Below are positions 1 to 6,647 of a stretch of DNA of 12,066 nucleotides, piece after piece (the stretch's first letter is position 1; every line of letters begins with the position of its first letter). Source of the DNA: Chitinophagaceae bacterium (GTDB lineage Bacteria > Bacteroidota > Bacteroidia > Chitinophagales > Chitinophagaceae); contig CANIMM010000067.1 of the NCBI GenBank assembly GCA_947468255.1, positions 1 through 12,066 of the forward strand, read 5' to 3'. The position numbers and the translations under genes are program-made. The notes under the pieces were generated by a model. The model saw nothing but the letters and a program-made list of their open reading frames with translations, was not told where the DNA came from and did no database searches.

Positions 1-123
1 GATACCAATAAATTAGGACAGGGAAGGGACTCTGTAAAACAATTGTTGAATGACAATCCAGAAATGGCGAAAGAGATAGAAGCAAAGATTAGGGCTAAGA
101 TAGCAGAAAACTTGGTTGCGTAA
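1..123 (+). CDS. recA: RecA recombinase, C-terminal end (partial)
   Basis: The first 41 codons of the window read in frame 1 to a TAA at 121-123. The peptide begins DTNKLGQGRDSVKQLLNDNP and continues with an acidic and basic helix (EMAKEIEAKIRAKIAENLVA). This matches the end of the bacterial RecA C-terminal domain, where an L-G-Q-G-(x)2-(S/N)-V-(x)3-L-x-(D/E)-NP segment is followed by a helix of the E-I-E-x-K-I-R type. RecA is the ATP-dependent strand-exchange protein of homologous recombination and the co-protease of the SOS response. The ATPase core lies outside the window, so only the C-terminal domain can be judged. The RecA modulator RecX is in this window but 6 kb away on the other strand. 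An intrinsic terminator follows 31 bases after the stop. Confidence 0.88.
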   Translation, partial: DTNKLGQGRDSVKQLLNDNPEMAKEIEAKIRAKIAENLVA

Positions 124-154
124 GATTGACTATTTATTATGGGTTAGTAAATAC

Positions 155-183
155 AAGCCATTCCGAAAGGGATGGCTTTTTTT
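155..183 (+). terminator. Intrinsic terminator of recA
   Basis: AAGCCATTCC at 155-164 pairs with GGGATGGCTT at 169-178 through ten pairs, one of them a G-U wobble. The loop is a GAAA tetraloop. A run of seven T (177-183) begins in the last two stem bases. This is a textbook rho-independent terminator placed 31 bases after the recA stop codon. Confidence 0.9.
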
Positions 184-399
184 ATCGGTTGCCCATTTTT
201 AATTTAGAGAATGAATGTTTAAGAGAATGATTTGTGAAGACTAAAGGGCTTTTATGAACAAATAGCCTATTCGGATTTCAGATTCATGCAATTTCAAATA
301 CCAAAATAGTTAAAAAAAAGTAGTTTTGAATCAGTCCAAGGGGGTCAATTTTTATTACATTCGTAGCAGTATAGCATATAGAATGGAGGGGACTTTATT
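184..399. other. Intergenic stretch with no gene seen
   Basis: The recA stop and the most likely start of the next gene are 310 bases apart. After the terminator, both strands hold only very short frames broken by stops. The acetyltransferase frame stays open back to a TTG at 326, but residues coded before 434 do not look like part of the GNAT fold. I see no RNA gene or repeat here. Confidence 0.5.
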
Positions 400-407
400 T
401 ATTTTTG
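400..407 (+). promoter_or_regulatory. Candidate -7 promoter element of the acetyltransferase gene
   Basis: TATTTTTG matches the Bacteroidota -7 consensus TAnnTTTG and ends 26 bases before the ATG at 434. No TTG is found at the expected -33 distance, so this is a weaker example than those before recX and dnaN. It supports a start downstream of 407 rather than the TTG at 326. Confidence 0.35.
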
Positions 408-433
408 CTGAATCCTTAATCAGTTTTATACCA

Positions 434-1033
434 ATGAGTTTGCATTTCAGTGAAAATTACATTCTTGAAAACGACCGGGTAATGCTAAGGCCCTTAAAGC
501 TAGCTGACTTTGAAAATCTGCTTCCATTTTCAATACATGAACCTGAAATATGGACTTACTCCCTAGTGCATGCAATTGGGGAGGAGGGGCTAAAAAATTA
601 TTTGCAACTTGCCATAGACGCAAGAAAGTCAGGAAAGGAATATCCTTTTATTGTATTTGATAAACGAACCAAGCAATATGCTGGAAGTACCCGATTCTAT
701 GACATTCAACCTGCTAACCAATGTTTGCAACTTGGTTTTACTTGGTATGGGAAACAGTTTCAGGGTACAGGCCTTAATAAACATTGTAAGTTGCTACTAT
801 TAACATTAGCGTTTGAACAATTGGAAATGCAGCGGGTTGAGTTTCGGGCCGATAGCAATAATAAAAAAAGCATTTTCGCAATGAAAAGTATTGGCTGTAC
901 AATCGAGGGTATTTTAAGGAGTAATGGAATTCGAACCGATGGAACTAGGAGAGACAGTATCGTATTGAGTATTTTAAAAAATGAATGGGAAGGCGGATTG
1001 AAAGCCGCATTAGTAAGTAAACTAATAGACTAG
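434..1033 (+). CDS. GNAT family N-acetyltransferase, RimJ/RimL-like
   Basis: The 199-residue protein has the layout of the RimJ/RimL branch of the GNAT superfamily, which transfers acetyl from acetyl-CoA to an amino group. The N-terminal strand reads ILENDRVMLRPLKLADFENL (residues 10-29), with the usual L-R-P-L-x-x-x-D pattern. The acetyl-CoA pyrophosphate loop is QGTGLNK at residues 110-116, the Q/R-x-x-G-x-G/A site. A strand and helix RVEFRADSNNKKSIFAMKSI (134-153) carries the typical N-x-x-S-x-x-x-x-x-x-x-G element. I chose the ATG at 434: the 36 extra codons back to a TTG at 326 are hydrophobic and outside the domain, and a -7-like box lies between. An ATG at 383 is also possible. The acceptor is unknown; proteins of this branch modify ribosomal proteins, small amines or antibiotics. 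Nothing in the neighbourhood narrows it down. Confidence 0.8.
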   Translation: MSLHFSENYILENDRVMLRPLKLADFENLLPFSIHEPEIWTYSLVHAIGEEGLKNYLQLAIDARKSGKEYPFIVFDKRTKQYAGSTRFYDIQPANQCLQLGFTWYGKQFQGTGLNKHCKLLLLTLAFEQLEMQRVEFRADSNNKKSIFAMKSIGCTIEGILRSNGIRTDGTRRDSIVLSILKNEWEGGLKAALVSKLID

Positions 1034-1064
1034 CACTATTCAATCACCATTAATTATTCAACGG

Positions 1065-1095
1065 TTGACTGTAATTATCGGTATTTATAATTTTG
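1065..1095 (+). promoter_or_regulatory. Promoter, -33 TTG and -7 TAATTTTG
   Basis: TTG at 1065-1067 and TAATTTTG at 1088-1095 are 20 bases apart. This fits the Bacteroidota sigma-A-type promoter (TTG, about 19-21 bases, TAnnTTTG). The ATG of the DUF1801 gene follows 11 bases after the -7 box, so the leader would be only a few bases long. Confidence 0.6.
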
Positions 1096-1106
1096 AATTT
1101 GTTTAA

Positions 1107-1478
1107 ATGAAAAGTTCAAACAATATTGACCAATACATTGCCGGATTTCCTGAATCTACCCAGGCAATTTTAACGAGACTGCGATTGGCTATTAAAAAAT
1201 CAGCGCCCGATGCAGCAGAAGCCATTAAATATGGCATACCAACTTTTACTTTAAGGGGCAACCTAGTACATTTTGCTGCCTATAAAAATCATATTGGATT
1301 TTATCCCACCCCTTCGGTAATTATTAATTTTTCTTCTGAACTAACAGGATATATAACATCTAAAGGTGCTATCCAGTTTCCTATTGGCAAACCAATACCC
1401 CTTTCGCTGATCAGTAAAATGGTTAAGTTTAGGTTACAGCAACAATTGAATAAGCCACCAAAAAAAATTGCCCACTAA
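1107..1478 (+). CDS. DUF1801 / YdhG-like protein
   Basis: This 123-residue protein matches the DUF1801 (YdhG-like) family of small soluble domains. The visible signatures are a helical N-terminus with YIAGFPESTQAILTRLRLAI (10-29), then EAIKYGIPTF (38-47), the strand pair LVHFAAYKNHIGFYP (53-67), and GAIQFPIGKPIP (87-98) before a basic C-terminal helix. Members have been described as frataxin-like iron chaperones in Bacillus, but many are uncharacterised, so the biochemical role here is open. Length is normal and the protein looks intact. The C-terminus is lysine-rich (KPPKKIAH). It has its own promoter-like sequence upstream and probably forms a single-gene unit; no obvious terminator follows. 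Confidence 0.75.
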   Translation: MKSSNNIDQYIAGFPESTQAILTRLRLAIKKSAPDAAEAIKYGIPTFTLRGNLVHFAAYKNHIGFYPTPSVIINFSSELTGYITSKGAIQFPIGKPIPLSLISKMVKFRLQQQLNKPPKKIAH

Positions 1479-1508
1479 AATGAACGCAGTAACTGTTTGC
1501 CCGAATAT

Positions 1509-1661
1509 TTAATCAACTGTAGGGTCAATCAGAATAATTTGACCATTAGCGAATCCTATCAACTTTGCAATGTTGCCTTGATATTTTAAAATCCATAGGG
1601 GATGTAAGCAGATCAAACTTTCTTGATTACCATCTAAGGTTTTCTTATCTCTAATATTCAT
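1509..1661 (-). CDS. Possible 50-residue hypothetical protein
   Basis: In the 214-base gap before suhB, the minus strand holds an ORF from an ATG at 1661 to a TAA at 1509. It has 50 codons and is closed by an upstream in-frame TAA. The peptide begins MNIRDKKTLDGNQESLICLH and ends with NIAKLIGFANGQIILIDPTVD, a strand-turn-strand-like pattern that reads more like protein than random translation. I do not recognise a family. No TAnnTTTG box was found on the minus strand before it, and its upstream end runs towards the suhB promoter. A 6-bp inverted repeat (GGTCAA at 1523-1528, TTGACC at 1539-1544) lies inside it. It could be a small gene, the remnant of a longer one, or chance; no evidence beyond the reading frame supports it. 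Confidence 0.28.
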   Translation of the reverse strand: MNIRDKKTLDGNQESLICLHPLWILKYQGNIAKLIGFANGQIILIDPTVD

Positions 1662-1680
1662 AAAAAACCTTTTCCCTGCT

Positions 1681-1688
1681 TATCTTTG
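1681..1688 (+). promoter_or_regulatory. -7 promoter element of suhB, very close to the start codon
   Basis: TATCTTTG matches TAnnTTTG exactly and ends just four bases before the ATG at 1693. A near match to -33 (TTC at 1657-1659) lies 21 bases upstream. With this spacing transcription would begin at or next to the start codon, implying a leaderless or nearly leaderless mRNA. Confidence 0.55.
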
Positions 1689-1692
1689 CATC

Positions 1693-2472
1693 ATGATTAA
1701 AAATACTTTGTTAAAAGCAACCGAAGCGGGCGCAAATGAGTTACAGCGCTTTTTTAATGGAACTTTTAAAATTACCAATAAAGAGGGAATCAATAATCCA
1801 GTAACGGAGGCAGACCATGCTTCTGAAAAAGCTATTTTTGAAGTGATTCGAAAAGATTTCCCCGATCATTTTATTTTGAGCGAAGAGGCCGGAGAAATAA
1901 AAATGGACAGTGAGTATAAATGGATCATTGACCCAATAGATGGCACGGTCAATTTTGCGAATGGGATTCCCCTTTGCTGTGTAAGCATTGGTTTGGAACA
2001 CAACGGCACTATCATTATGGGCGCGGTGTATAATCCTAATATGAATGAATTTTTTTTCGCAGAAAAAGGGAAGGGTGCATTCCTCAACAATCAATCTGTT
2101 CATGTAGGTAATAAAACAGCTGTGATGGATAGTTGCCTTGCTACTGGTTTTCCATATACCTATGTAGATACACCAAATGGAAGTTTGGAAGTATTCAATA
2201 CCTTAATTCGAAAAGGGGTTGCTGTTAGAAGGATAGGAAGTGCAGCGCTGGATCTTTGTTGGGTAGCAGCGGGTAGGTTTGATGGTTTTTATGAACATGT
2301 GCTTCAAGCCTGGGACAGTGCAGCAGGATTTTTAATGGTGGAAGAAGCCGGAGGAAAAGTAACCGACTTTGATGGCAATCCTTATTCTGTATACCAGCCC
2401 CAATTACTCGCCACCAATGGAAAAATTCATGACGAAATGTTGAAATTAATTAATCGTCCGCTAGAGTGGTAA
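1693..2472 (+). CDS. suhB: Inositol monophosphatase family protein (SuhB type)
   Basis: The 259-residue protein carries all metal-site motifs of the Mg-dependent, lithium-sensitive inositol monophosphatase fold. They are NPVTEADHASEKAI (35-48), the SEEAGE loop (63-68), the signature DPIDGTVNFANGIP (80-93) with metal ligands Asp80 and Asp83, and AWDSAAGFLMVEEAGG (206-221) with the catalytic-site Asp208. It hydrolyses inositol 1-phosphate or a related sugar phosphate in the cytoplasm. Relatives include 3'-phosphoadenosine 5'-phosphate phosphatase (CysQ) and histidinol phosphatase, but this sequence and its length are closest to SuhB. The ATG at 1693 fits the usual family N-terminus and sits right after a promoter box. 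thiL follows 98 bases later on the same strand without a good promoter of its own, so the two may be co-transcribed, although no shared pathway is known. Confidence 0.88.
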   Translation: MIKNTLLKATEAGANELQRFFNGTFKITNKEGINNPVTEADHASEKAIFEVIRKDFPDHFILSEEAGEIKMDSEYKWIIDPIDGTVNFANGIPLCCVSIGLEHNGTIIMGAVYNPNMNEFFFAEKGKGAFLNNQSVHVGNKTAVMDSCLATGFPYTYVDTPNGSLEVFNTLIRKGVAVRRIGSAALDLCWVAAGRFDGFYEHVLQAWDSAAGFLMVEEAGGKVTDFDGNPYSVYQPQLLATNGKIHDEMLKLINRPLEW

Positions 2473-2570
2473 GGGCAAACCAGTAAATAAAATATTTTTT
2501 GATTGGCTGTTAGTTTTCCATTGAAGGCTATTTGTATCCAGTAACTTAAATCATTAAAACATCCCCAACA

Positions 2571-3602
2571 ATGAGTAACGAGCGCACGGAAATATCTTCT
2601 CTAGGAGAGTTTGGCCTGATTGACCATCTTACACAAAACAATGAAACTAAACTGGCTTCCACTATTTTGAGCGTGGGGGACGATGCGGCTGTGATTGACC
2701 ATTTTGGCAAGCAAACCGTTATCACTACCGACATGCTCGTAGAAGGAATTCACTTCGACCTCATGTACACGCCGCTCAAACACCTGGGCTATAAAAGTGT
2801 AGTGGTTAACCTGAGTGACATTTATGCCATGAATGCTATACCCACCCATATTACCATCAGCATCGCTTTCAGCAATCGCTTTAGTCTGGAGGCAATGGAT
2901 GAGTTTTACGAAGGCGTATATGCAGCCTGCGAAAAATACGAAGTGGATTTGGTGGGCGGTGATACCACCTCTTCTCAAAAAGGATTTGTGATTTCTATTA
3001 CTGCCATCGGTGAAGTGGCGCCTGATAAATTTGTAAAAAGAAGCACTGCACAAAAAGGAGATCTGTTATGTGTGAGTGGTTTTGTGGGAGGCGCATTTTT
3101 GGGGCTAACAATTTTGGAAAGAGAAAAAAGAATTTTCGCAGATACCGGCTCTCAGCCCGACCTTGAAGACCAGGCATATATTGTAGGGAAATTATTGAAA
3201 CCAGAAGCAAGAAAAGATATCATTGAATTTTTTGCAACGAGTGAAATTACGCCTACCGCTATGATTGATGTAAGTGATGGCCTTAGCAGCGAAGCGCTTC
3301 ATATATGCAAGCAAAGTAATCTAGGTTGCATTATTTATGAAGATAAAATACCGGTGCATGAAGAAGCGCGACAATTTGCTTACAAGCTTGAGCTCGACCC
3401 TACCGCATGTGCATTAAGTGGTGGCGAGGATTATGAATTGTTGTTTACATTGTCACAAACGGATTATGATAAGATTGTACTGAACGAGCAAATTAGTGTA
3501 ATTGGATACATGACTGAACCCGAAGAAGGCACCCATATCTTAACTCGTGGAGGAAACAAACATGCATTGGTAGCCCAGGGATGGAATCACCTCAAAAGCT
3601 GA
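2571..3602 (+). CDS. thiL: Thiamine-monophosphate kinase
   Basis: ThiL phosphorylates thiamine monophosphate with ATP to give thiamine diphosphate, the active cofactor, as the last step of thiamine synthesis. At 343 residues it has the PurM/ThiL layout. Visible elements are GEFGLIDHL (12-20), the metal loop GDDAAV (36-41), TTDMLVEGIHFD (52-63), HLGYKSVVVNLSDIYAMNA (71-89), GGDTT (129-133), CVSGFVGGAFLGL (167-179), DVSDGLSSEALHI (233-245) and SGGEDYELLF (283-292). The conserved Asp residues of the nucleotide and metal sites are all present. The RTEISSLGEFG opening places the ATG at 2571 at the normal start. No thiamine riboswitch fold is seen upstream and no other thi gene is nearby, so the gene is probably expressed constitutively, possibly together with suhB. 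Confidence 0.93.
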   Translation: MSNERTEISSLGEFGLIDHLTQNNETKLASTILSVGDDAAVIDHFGKQTVITTDMLVEGIHFDLMYTPLKHLGYKSVVVNLSDIYAMNAIPTHITISIAFSNRFSLEAMDEFYEGVYAACEKYEVDLVGGDTTSSQKGFVISITAIGEVAPDKFVKRSTAQKGDLLCVSGFVGGAFLGLTILEREKRIFADTGSQPDLEDQAYIVGKLLKPEARKDIIEFFATSEITPTAMIDVSDGLSSEALHICKQSNLGCIIYEDKIPVHEEARQFAYKLELDPTACALSGGEDYELLFTLSQTDYDKIVLNEQISVIGYMTEPEEGTHILTRGGNKHALVAQGWNHLKS

Positions 3603-3650
3603 TTGGATGAACATCTTGGTATTTCTAAACTAGTATGCTAATCCATCCAG

Positions 3651-3722
3651 CACCATTTCAGTTATCAACTATCAGTTATCAATTTTACAATTCACCATTG
3701 CCCATTCACAATTGACCACATT
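3651..3722. repeat. Short imperfect direct repeats in an intergenic tract
   Basis: The gap after thiL holds a low-complexity tract. CAGTTATCAA occurs exactly at 3659-3668 and 3673-3682 (period 14). ACAATTCACCA (3687-3697) recurs as ACAATTGACCA (3708-3718), one change, with CCATT units between. I recall similar CAATT/TTATCAA tracts in intergenic DNA of Bacteroidota, so this is probably a family of dispersed short repeats. A coding role is unlikely, although an open frame with a TTG at 3712 begins in it. Confidence 0.6.
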
Positions 3723-3768
3723 AACATTGGTTGAAGTAAAGTATCGACGCCCCGGAATACCCTCATTC

Positions 3769-5295
3769 ATGCAAAAGGAAAATTTCTTACTGTGTATAAT
3801 TTGCTTGCTGCTATTGACGGGCTGTTATACCAGCAAGTATTTTGAGCCAGGCAAAAAGTTTTCAAAAGAGGTCCTGCAGCAGGATTATTCTTTGCTAAGA
3901 AATATTTTGGAAAAAAAGCATCCTGCCCTCTACTGGTATACTCCAAAAGATAGCATGAATTTTTATTTTGACAGCCTCTATCATACGATTACCGATTCAA
4001 TGACGGAAAATCAGTTTGGCTGGAAAGTGCTAGCGCCGCTCACCAATAAAATTCATTGTGGCCACACCAGCTTTGGCATGAGCAAAAATTGGAATCAATT
4101 TATTAGAGGAATGAGAATACCATCCTTTCCTTTGTTTGTAAAAATTTGGGGCGATACAATCGTGGTAACCGGCGGTCTAAATCGAGCCGACAGCCTCTTT
4201 AAAGCAGGCACTTTACTAACCTCAATAAATGGAGTGAGCAATAGGGATCTGGTCCATCACATGTTGCAATACCTTCCATTGGATGGCTATTCAGACAATG
4301 TAAATTATATCCGTCTCAGCAGCAATTTCCCTTTTTATCATCGGTCTATTTTTGGCATTCATAACAATTATCGTGTAGGCTATATAGATAGTAATGGAAT
4401 TGAAAAAACCGTTTTACTACCAATGTACAATCCCCTCTTAGATACAGTTGGCAAGCAGCAAAGATTATTGCGCCTTCAAAAGTATTCGCATCAAAAAATC
4501 AAGCGAGAAAAAAGATTGGGGGAACGATCGCTGGAGATAGATACAAGTGCTCGAACGGCCACCCTGATACTGAATACTTTTTCAAATGGAGAATCAAGGC
4601 ATCTGCATGCTTTTATGAAACAATCCTTTAAAAAAATCAGTCAACAAAAAGTTAGTCATTTAATTATCGATCTGCGAAGCAATGGCGGCGGTGACGTGCC
4701 CTTGTATGTCAAACTTTCACAGTATATCCGGAATACCGAATTCAAGGTAGCAGACACGGTGTATGCAGTTGCTAAAAATCTTGCGCCATTTTCTGCAAAT
4801 ATTAAGCAAGGATTTTTGAATAATCTCGCATTATGTTTTCTTACTAAAAAGCATTCCGATGGCAATTATCATTTTGGATATTGGGAAAGACATTTATATC
4901 AACCGAAAACTAAACACCATTTTAACGGGCAGGTATATGTGCTCACGAATGGCCCTACCTTTTCTGCATCCACTCTTTTTTGTAATGCGGTAAAGGGACA
5001 GAAAAATGTGCTACTCGTAGGAGAAGAAACTGGCGGCGGCTGGCACGGGAACAGCGGCATCATGATTCCTGATATTACTTTGCCCAATACCAAATTAAGG
5101 GTTCGGCTGCCATTGTTTAAAATAGTTCAATACAACCATGTTCCAAAAGATGGAAGGGGAATTATGCCGGACATCTATATTCCACCCACGCTAGAAGGGG
5201 TTATAAAAAACATCGATCGAAAAATGCAAGCGGTGAAAGAATTGATCCTGATGTCAAATAAAGCGGACAGTATGAAACTAGCTACCGAAAATTAA
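3769..5295 (+). CDS. S41 family peptidase-like lipoprotein
   Basis: The 508-residue protein opens with a lipoprotein signal: MQKENFLLCIICLLLLTGC, with lipobox LTGC and lipidated Cys19. It should be anchored in the envelope facing the periplasm. A helical N-terminal domain follows (with CGHTSFG at 97-103), then a PDZ-like segment near 141-165 (KAGTLLTSINGVSNRDLV). The C-terminal half is an S41 (tail-specific protease) core: LIIDLRSNGGGDVPL at 298-312, TNGPTFSASTLF at 393-404 with the predicted nucleophile Ser399, and LVGEETGGGWHG at 416-427. Against E. coli Prc, the position of catalytic Lys477 is Gly424 here, so either another residue serves as base or the enzyme is inactive. The ATG at 3769 is chosen over the TTG at 3712 because it puts the signal peptide at the N-terminus. 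The substrate is unknown. Confidence 0.82.
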   Translation: MQKENFLLCIICLLLLTGCYTSKYFEPGKKFSKEVLQQDYSLLRNILEKKHPALYWYTPKDSMNFYFDSLYHTITDSMTENQFGWKVLAPLTNKIHCGHTSFGMSKNWNQFIRGMRIPSFPLFVKIWGDTIVVTGGLNRADSLFKAGTLLTSINGVSNRDLVHHMLQYLPLDGYSDNVNYIRLSSNFPFYHRSIFGIHNNYRVGYIDSNGIEKTVLLPMYNPLLDTVGKQQRLLRLQKYSHQKIKREKRLGERSLEIDTSARTATLILNTFSNGESRHLHAFMKQSFKKISQQKVSHLIIDLRSNGGGDVPLYVKLSQYIRNTEFKVADTVYAVAKNLAPFSANIKQGFLNNLALCFLTKKHSDGNYHFGYWERHLYQPKTKHHFNGQVYVLTNGPTFSASTLFCNAVKGQKNVLLVGEETGGGWHGNSGIMIPDITLPNTKLRVRLPLFKIVQYNHVPKDGRGIMPDIYIPPTLEGVIKNIDRKMQAVKELILMSNKADSMKLATEN

Positions 5296-6112
5296 AATCA
5301 TCCGCATCTTTCCAAAATGGAAATTTTTTACGCACATCGTTCAACCATTCTTTTTGGAGTGTAATGGTAAAAATATCTTCTTCATCTGCCATATGGTACA
5401 GCACTTCACCAAGCGGGTCTATCACCAAACTATTACCGCTGTGGCTAACATTGTTTCCATCCACGCCCACTCGGTTTACACCTATCACATAACATTGATT
5501 TTCGATGGCTCTGGCGCATAGCAAGGTTTTCCATGCATGGCTTCTTCGCTCAGGCCAATTGGCTACATAGAGTAAAACGTCAAACTCCGGTCTTGTTTCG
5601 GGCGATTTCTGTGACTCTTCTTCAATGGATTTTTCTATTGGCACTATCCGGTTTCTTGCCCACAAGGGGAATCGCAGATCATAGCAAATCTGTAAATTTA
5701 TTTTCCAACCTTTTACGGATGCAATGAGTCGCTTATTTCCTGCTGTGTAATATTTATCCTCTTGGGCCAATCCAAATAAATGTCGCTTATCATAGTATCC
5801 AAACTCCCCATTTGGCAACATCCAGATGAGTCGATTATAGAACTGCTCATTTTCTTCAATAATCAAACTGCCGGTTAAAATTATTTTATTGGAGGAGGAA
5901 ATTTCTTTCATCCATTGCACGGTTTCACCCTCCATCGTTTCGGCAAATAATTTCGGCTGCATACTAAAGCCGGTGCTGAACATTTCGGGCAATACAACGA
6001 TTTCAGTTTTTTCCTGCAATCCATTTATTTTTTTTCCTAGCAATTGCAGGTTGGCATTTTTGTTTTCCCAAACAAGGTTGGTTTGAATCGTAGTGATGGT
6101 AAGGGGTGCCAT
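5282..6112 (-). CDS. Omega-amidase, YafV/Nit2-type nitrilase superfamily
   Basis: The 276-residue protein belongs to the carbon-nitrogen hydrolases. The catalytic triad is Glu43 (LPEMFSTGF), Lys109 (YYDKRHLFG) and Cys143 (LQICYDLRFPLWARN). It most resembles E. coli YafV: LYVANWPERRSHAWKTLLCARAIEN, GVNRVGVDGN and the ending FPFWKDADDF follow the same order. YafV and mammalian Nit2 deamidate alpha-ketoglutaramate and alpha-ketosuccinamate, a repair or recycling step for by-products of glutamine and asparagine transaminases. Unlike YafV as I remember it, this protein has an acidic insert of roughly 16-18 residues at about 156-176, just after the Cys motif. The end overlaps the convergent S41 gene by 14 bases. 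recX lies 55 bases upstream on the same strand, with a promoter-like box between. Confidence 0.85.
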   Translation of the reverse strand: MAPLTITTIQTNLVWENKNANLQLLGKKINGLQEKTEIVVLPEMFSTGFSMQPKLFAETMEGETVQWMKEISSSNKIILTGSLIIEENEQFYNRLIWMLPNGEFGYYDKRHLFGLAQEDKYYTAGNKRLIASVKGWKINLQICYDLRFPLWARNRIVPIEKSIEEESQKSPETRPEFDVLLYVANWPERRSHAWKTLLCARAIENQCYVIGVNRVGVDGNNVSHSGNSLVIDPLGEVLYHMADEEDIFTITLQKEWLNDVRKKFPFWKDADDFNFR

Positions 6113-6129
6113 TTAGTGGTATTTGATAA

Positions 6130-6137
6130 CAAATGTA
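6130..6137 (-). promoter_or_regulatory. Candidate -7 element of the omega-amidase gene
   Basis: On the minus strand the bases read TACATTTG, an exact TAnnTTTG, ending 17 bases before the start codon at 6112. No TTG is seen at the -33 distance. If used, it would let the amidase be transcribed separately from recX. Confidence 0.4.
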
Positions 6138-6167
6138 CAATATATGGGGACTAAGCGCCGTGCCATT

Positions 6168-6641
6168 TTATTTTATCAATTTAATTAGTACTTCTTGTAT
6201 TAAGTCTCCTTCATATCCTTTCAACCTTAAATGGGTCTGTAATTTTTTCTTTTTTGCAAATCGATTTTTCTCGTTTTTTAGGGAGCTAAATTTTGCATCG
6301 GCCAGTTTGGATAGGGTGGCTAGGTAATCGGAGTCATTTATGGCGAATAGCGCTTTTTTGATACAGTAATCGCTGACATTTTTTATCTTTAATTCATACT
6401 TAATTTTGACTCGTCCCCATTGCTTTATTCTAAATTTTCCTCCCGCAAACTGAATTGCAAATCGCTCTTCGTTTAAAAAGTTTTCTTCAATCAGTTTACT
6501 GATTATTTCTTCTGCCTCGATGGTAGTCAAGCCAAATCCATATAGTTTTTCTTTTATTTCACTATGACAGCGTTCCTGATAAGCACAAAACTGTTTAATT
6601 TTTGGAACTGCTTGTTGGGGTGTGAATTTTTGCGAATACAT
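6168..6641 (-). CDS. recX: Regulatory protein RecX
   Basis: RecX binds along RecA filaments and limits RecA activity. The 157-residue protein is the normal size and is built of three-helix repeats. It shows the family pattern: a cysteine-containing first helix (IKQFCAYQERCHSEIKEKL, 15-33), then LIEENFLNEERFAIQFAGGK (50-69), which is the most conserved RecX segment with L-x-x-x-x-F-L-(N/D)-(E/D)-x-R-(F/Y)-A, then WGRVKIKYELKIKNVSD (75-91). A lysine-rich stretch (NRFAKKKKLQTHLRLKGYEG) precedes the last helix. The ATG at 6641 lies six bases from a good promoter. recX is often beside recA, but here it is 6 kb away on the opposite strand, so it must be expressed independently. No SOS-box-like operator was recognised. 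Confidence 0.85.
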   Translation of the reverse strand: MYSQKFTPQQAVPKIKQFCAYQERCHSEIKEKLYGFGLTTIEAEEIISKLIEENFLNEERFAIQFAGGKFRIKQWGRVKIKYELKIKNVSDYCIKKALFAINDSDYLATLSKLADAKFSSLKNEKNRFAKKKKLQTHLRLKGYEGDLIQEVLIKLIK

Positions 6642-6647
6642 AGGTTA

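Noticed and set aside
326..433. N-terminal extension of the acetyltransferase from a TTG
   Set aside because: The 36 codons lie outside the GNAT fold, the start would be a rare TTG, and a -7-like promoter box falls inside the stretch. The ATG at 434 fits the family start.
1523..1544. Inverted repeat GGTCAA / TTGACC as an operator
   Set aside because: The half-sites are perfect but only 6 bp, with a 10-base spacer, and lie about 150 bases upstream of suhB; chance is a good explanation.
2601..3053. 150-codon minus-strand ORF inside thiL
   Set aside because: It lies fully within a confidently identified gene on the other strand, and its translation shows no recognisable domain; it is a by-product of thiL codon use.
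3712..3768. N-terminal extension of the S41 protein from a TTG
   Set aside because: It starts inside the short-repeat tract and would bury the lipoprotein signal peptide 19 residues into the protein.
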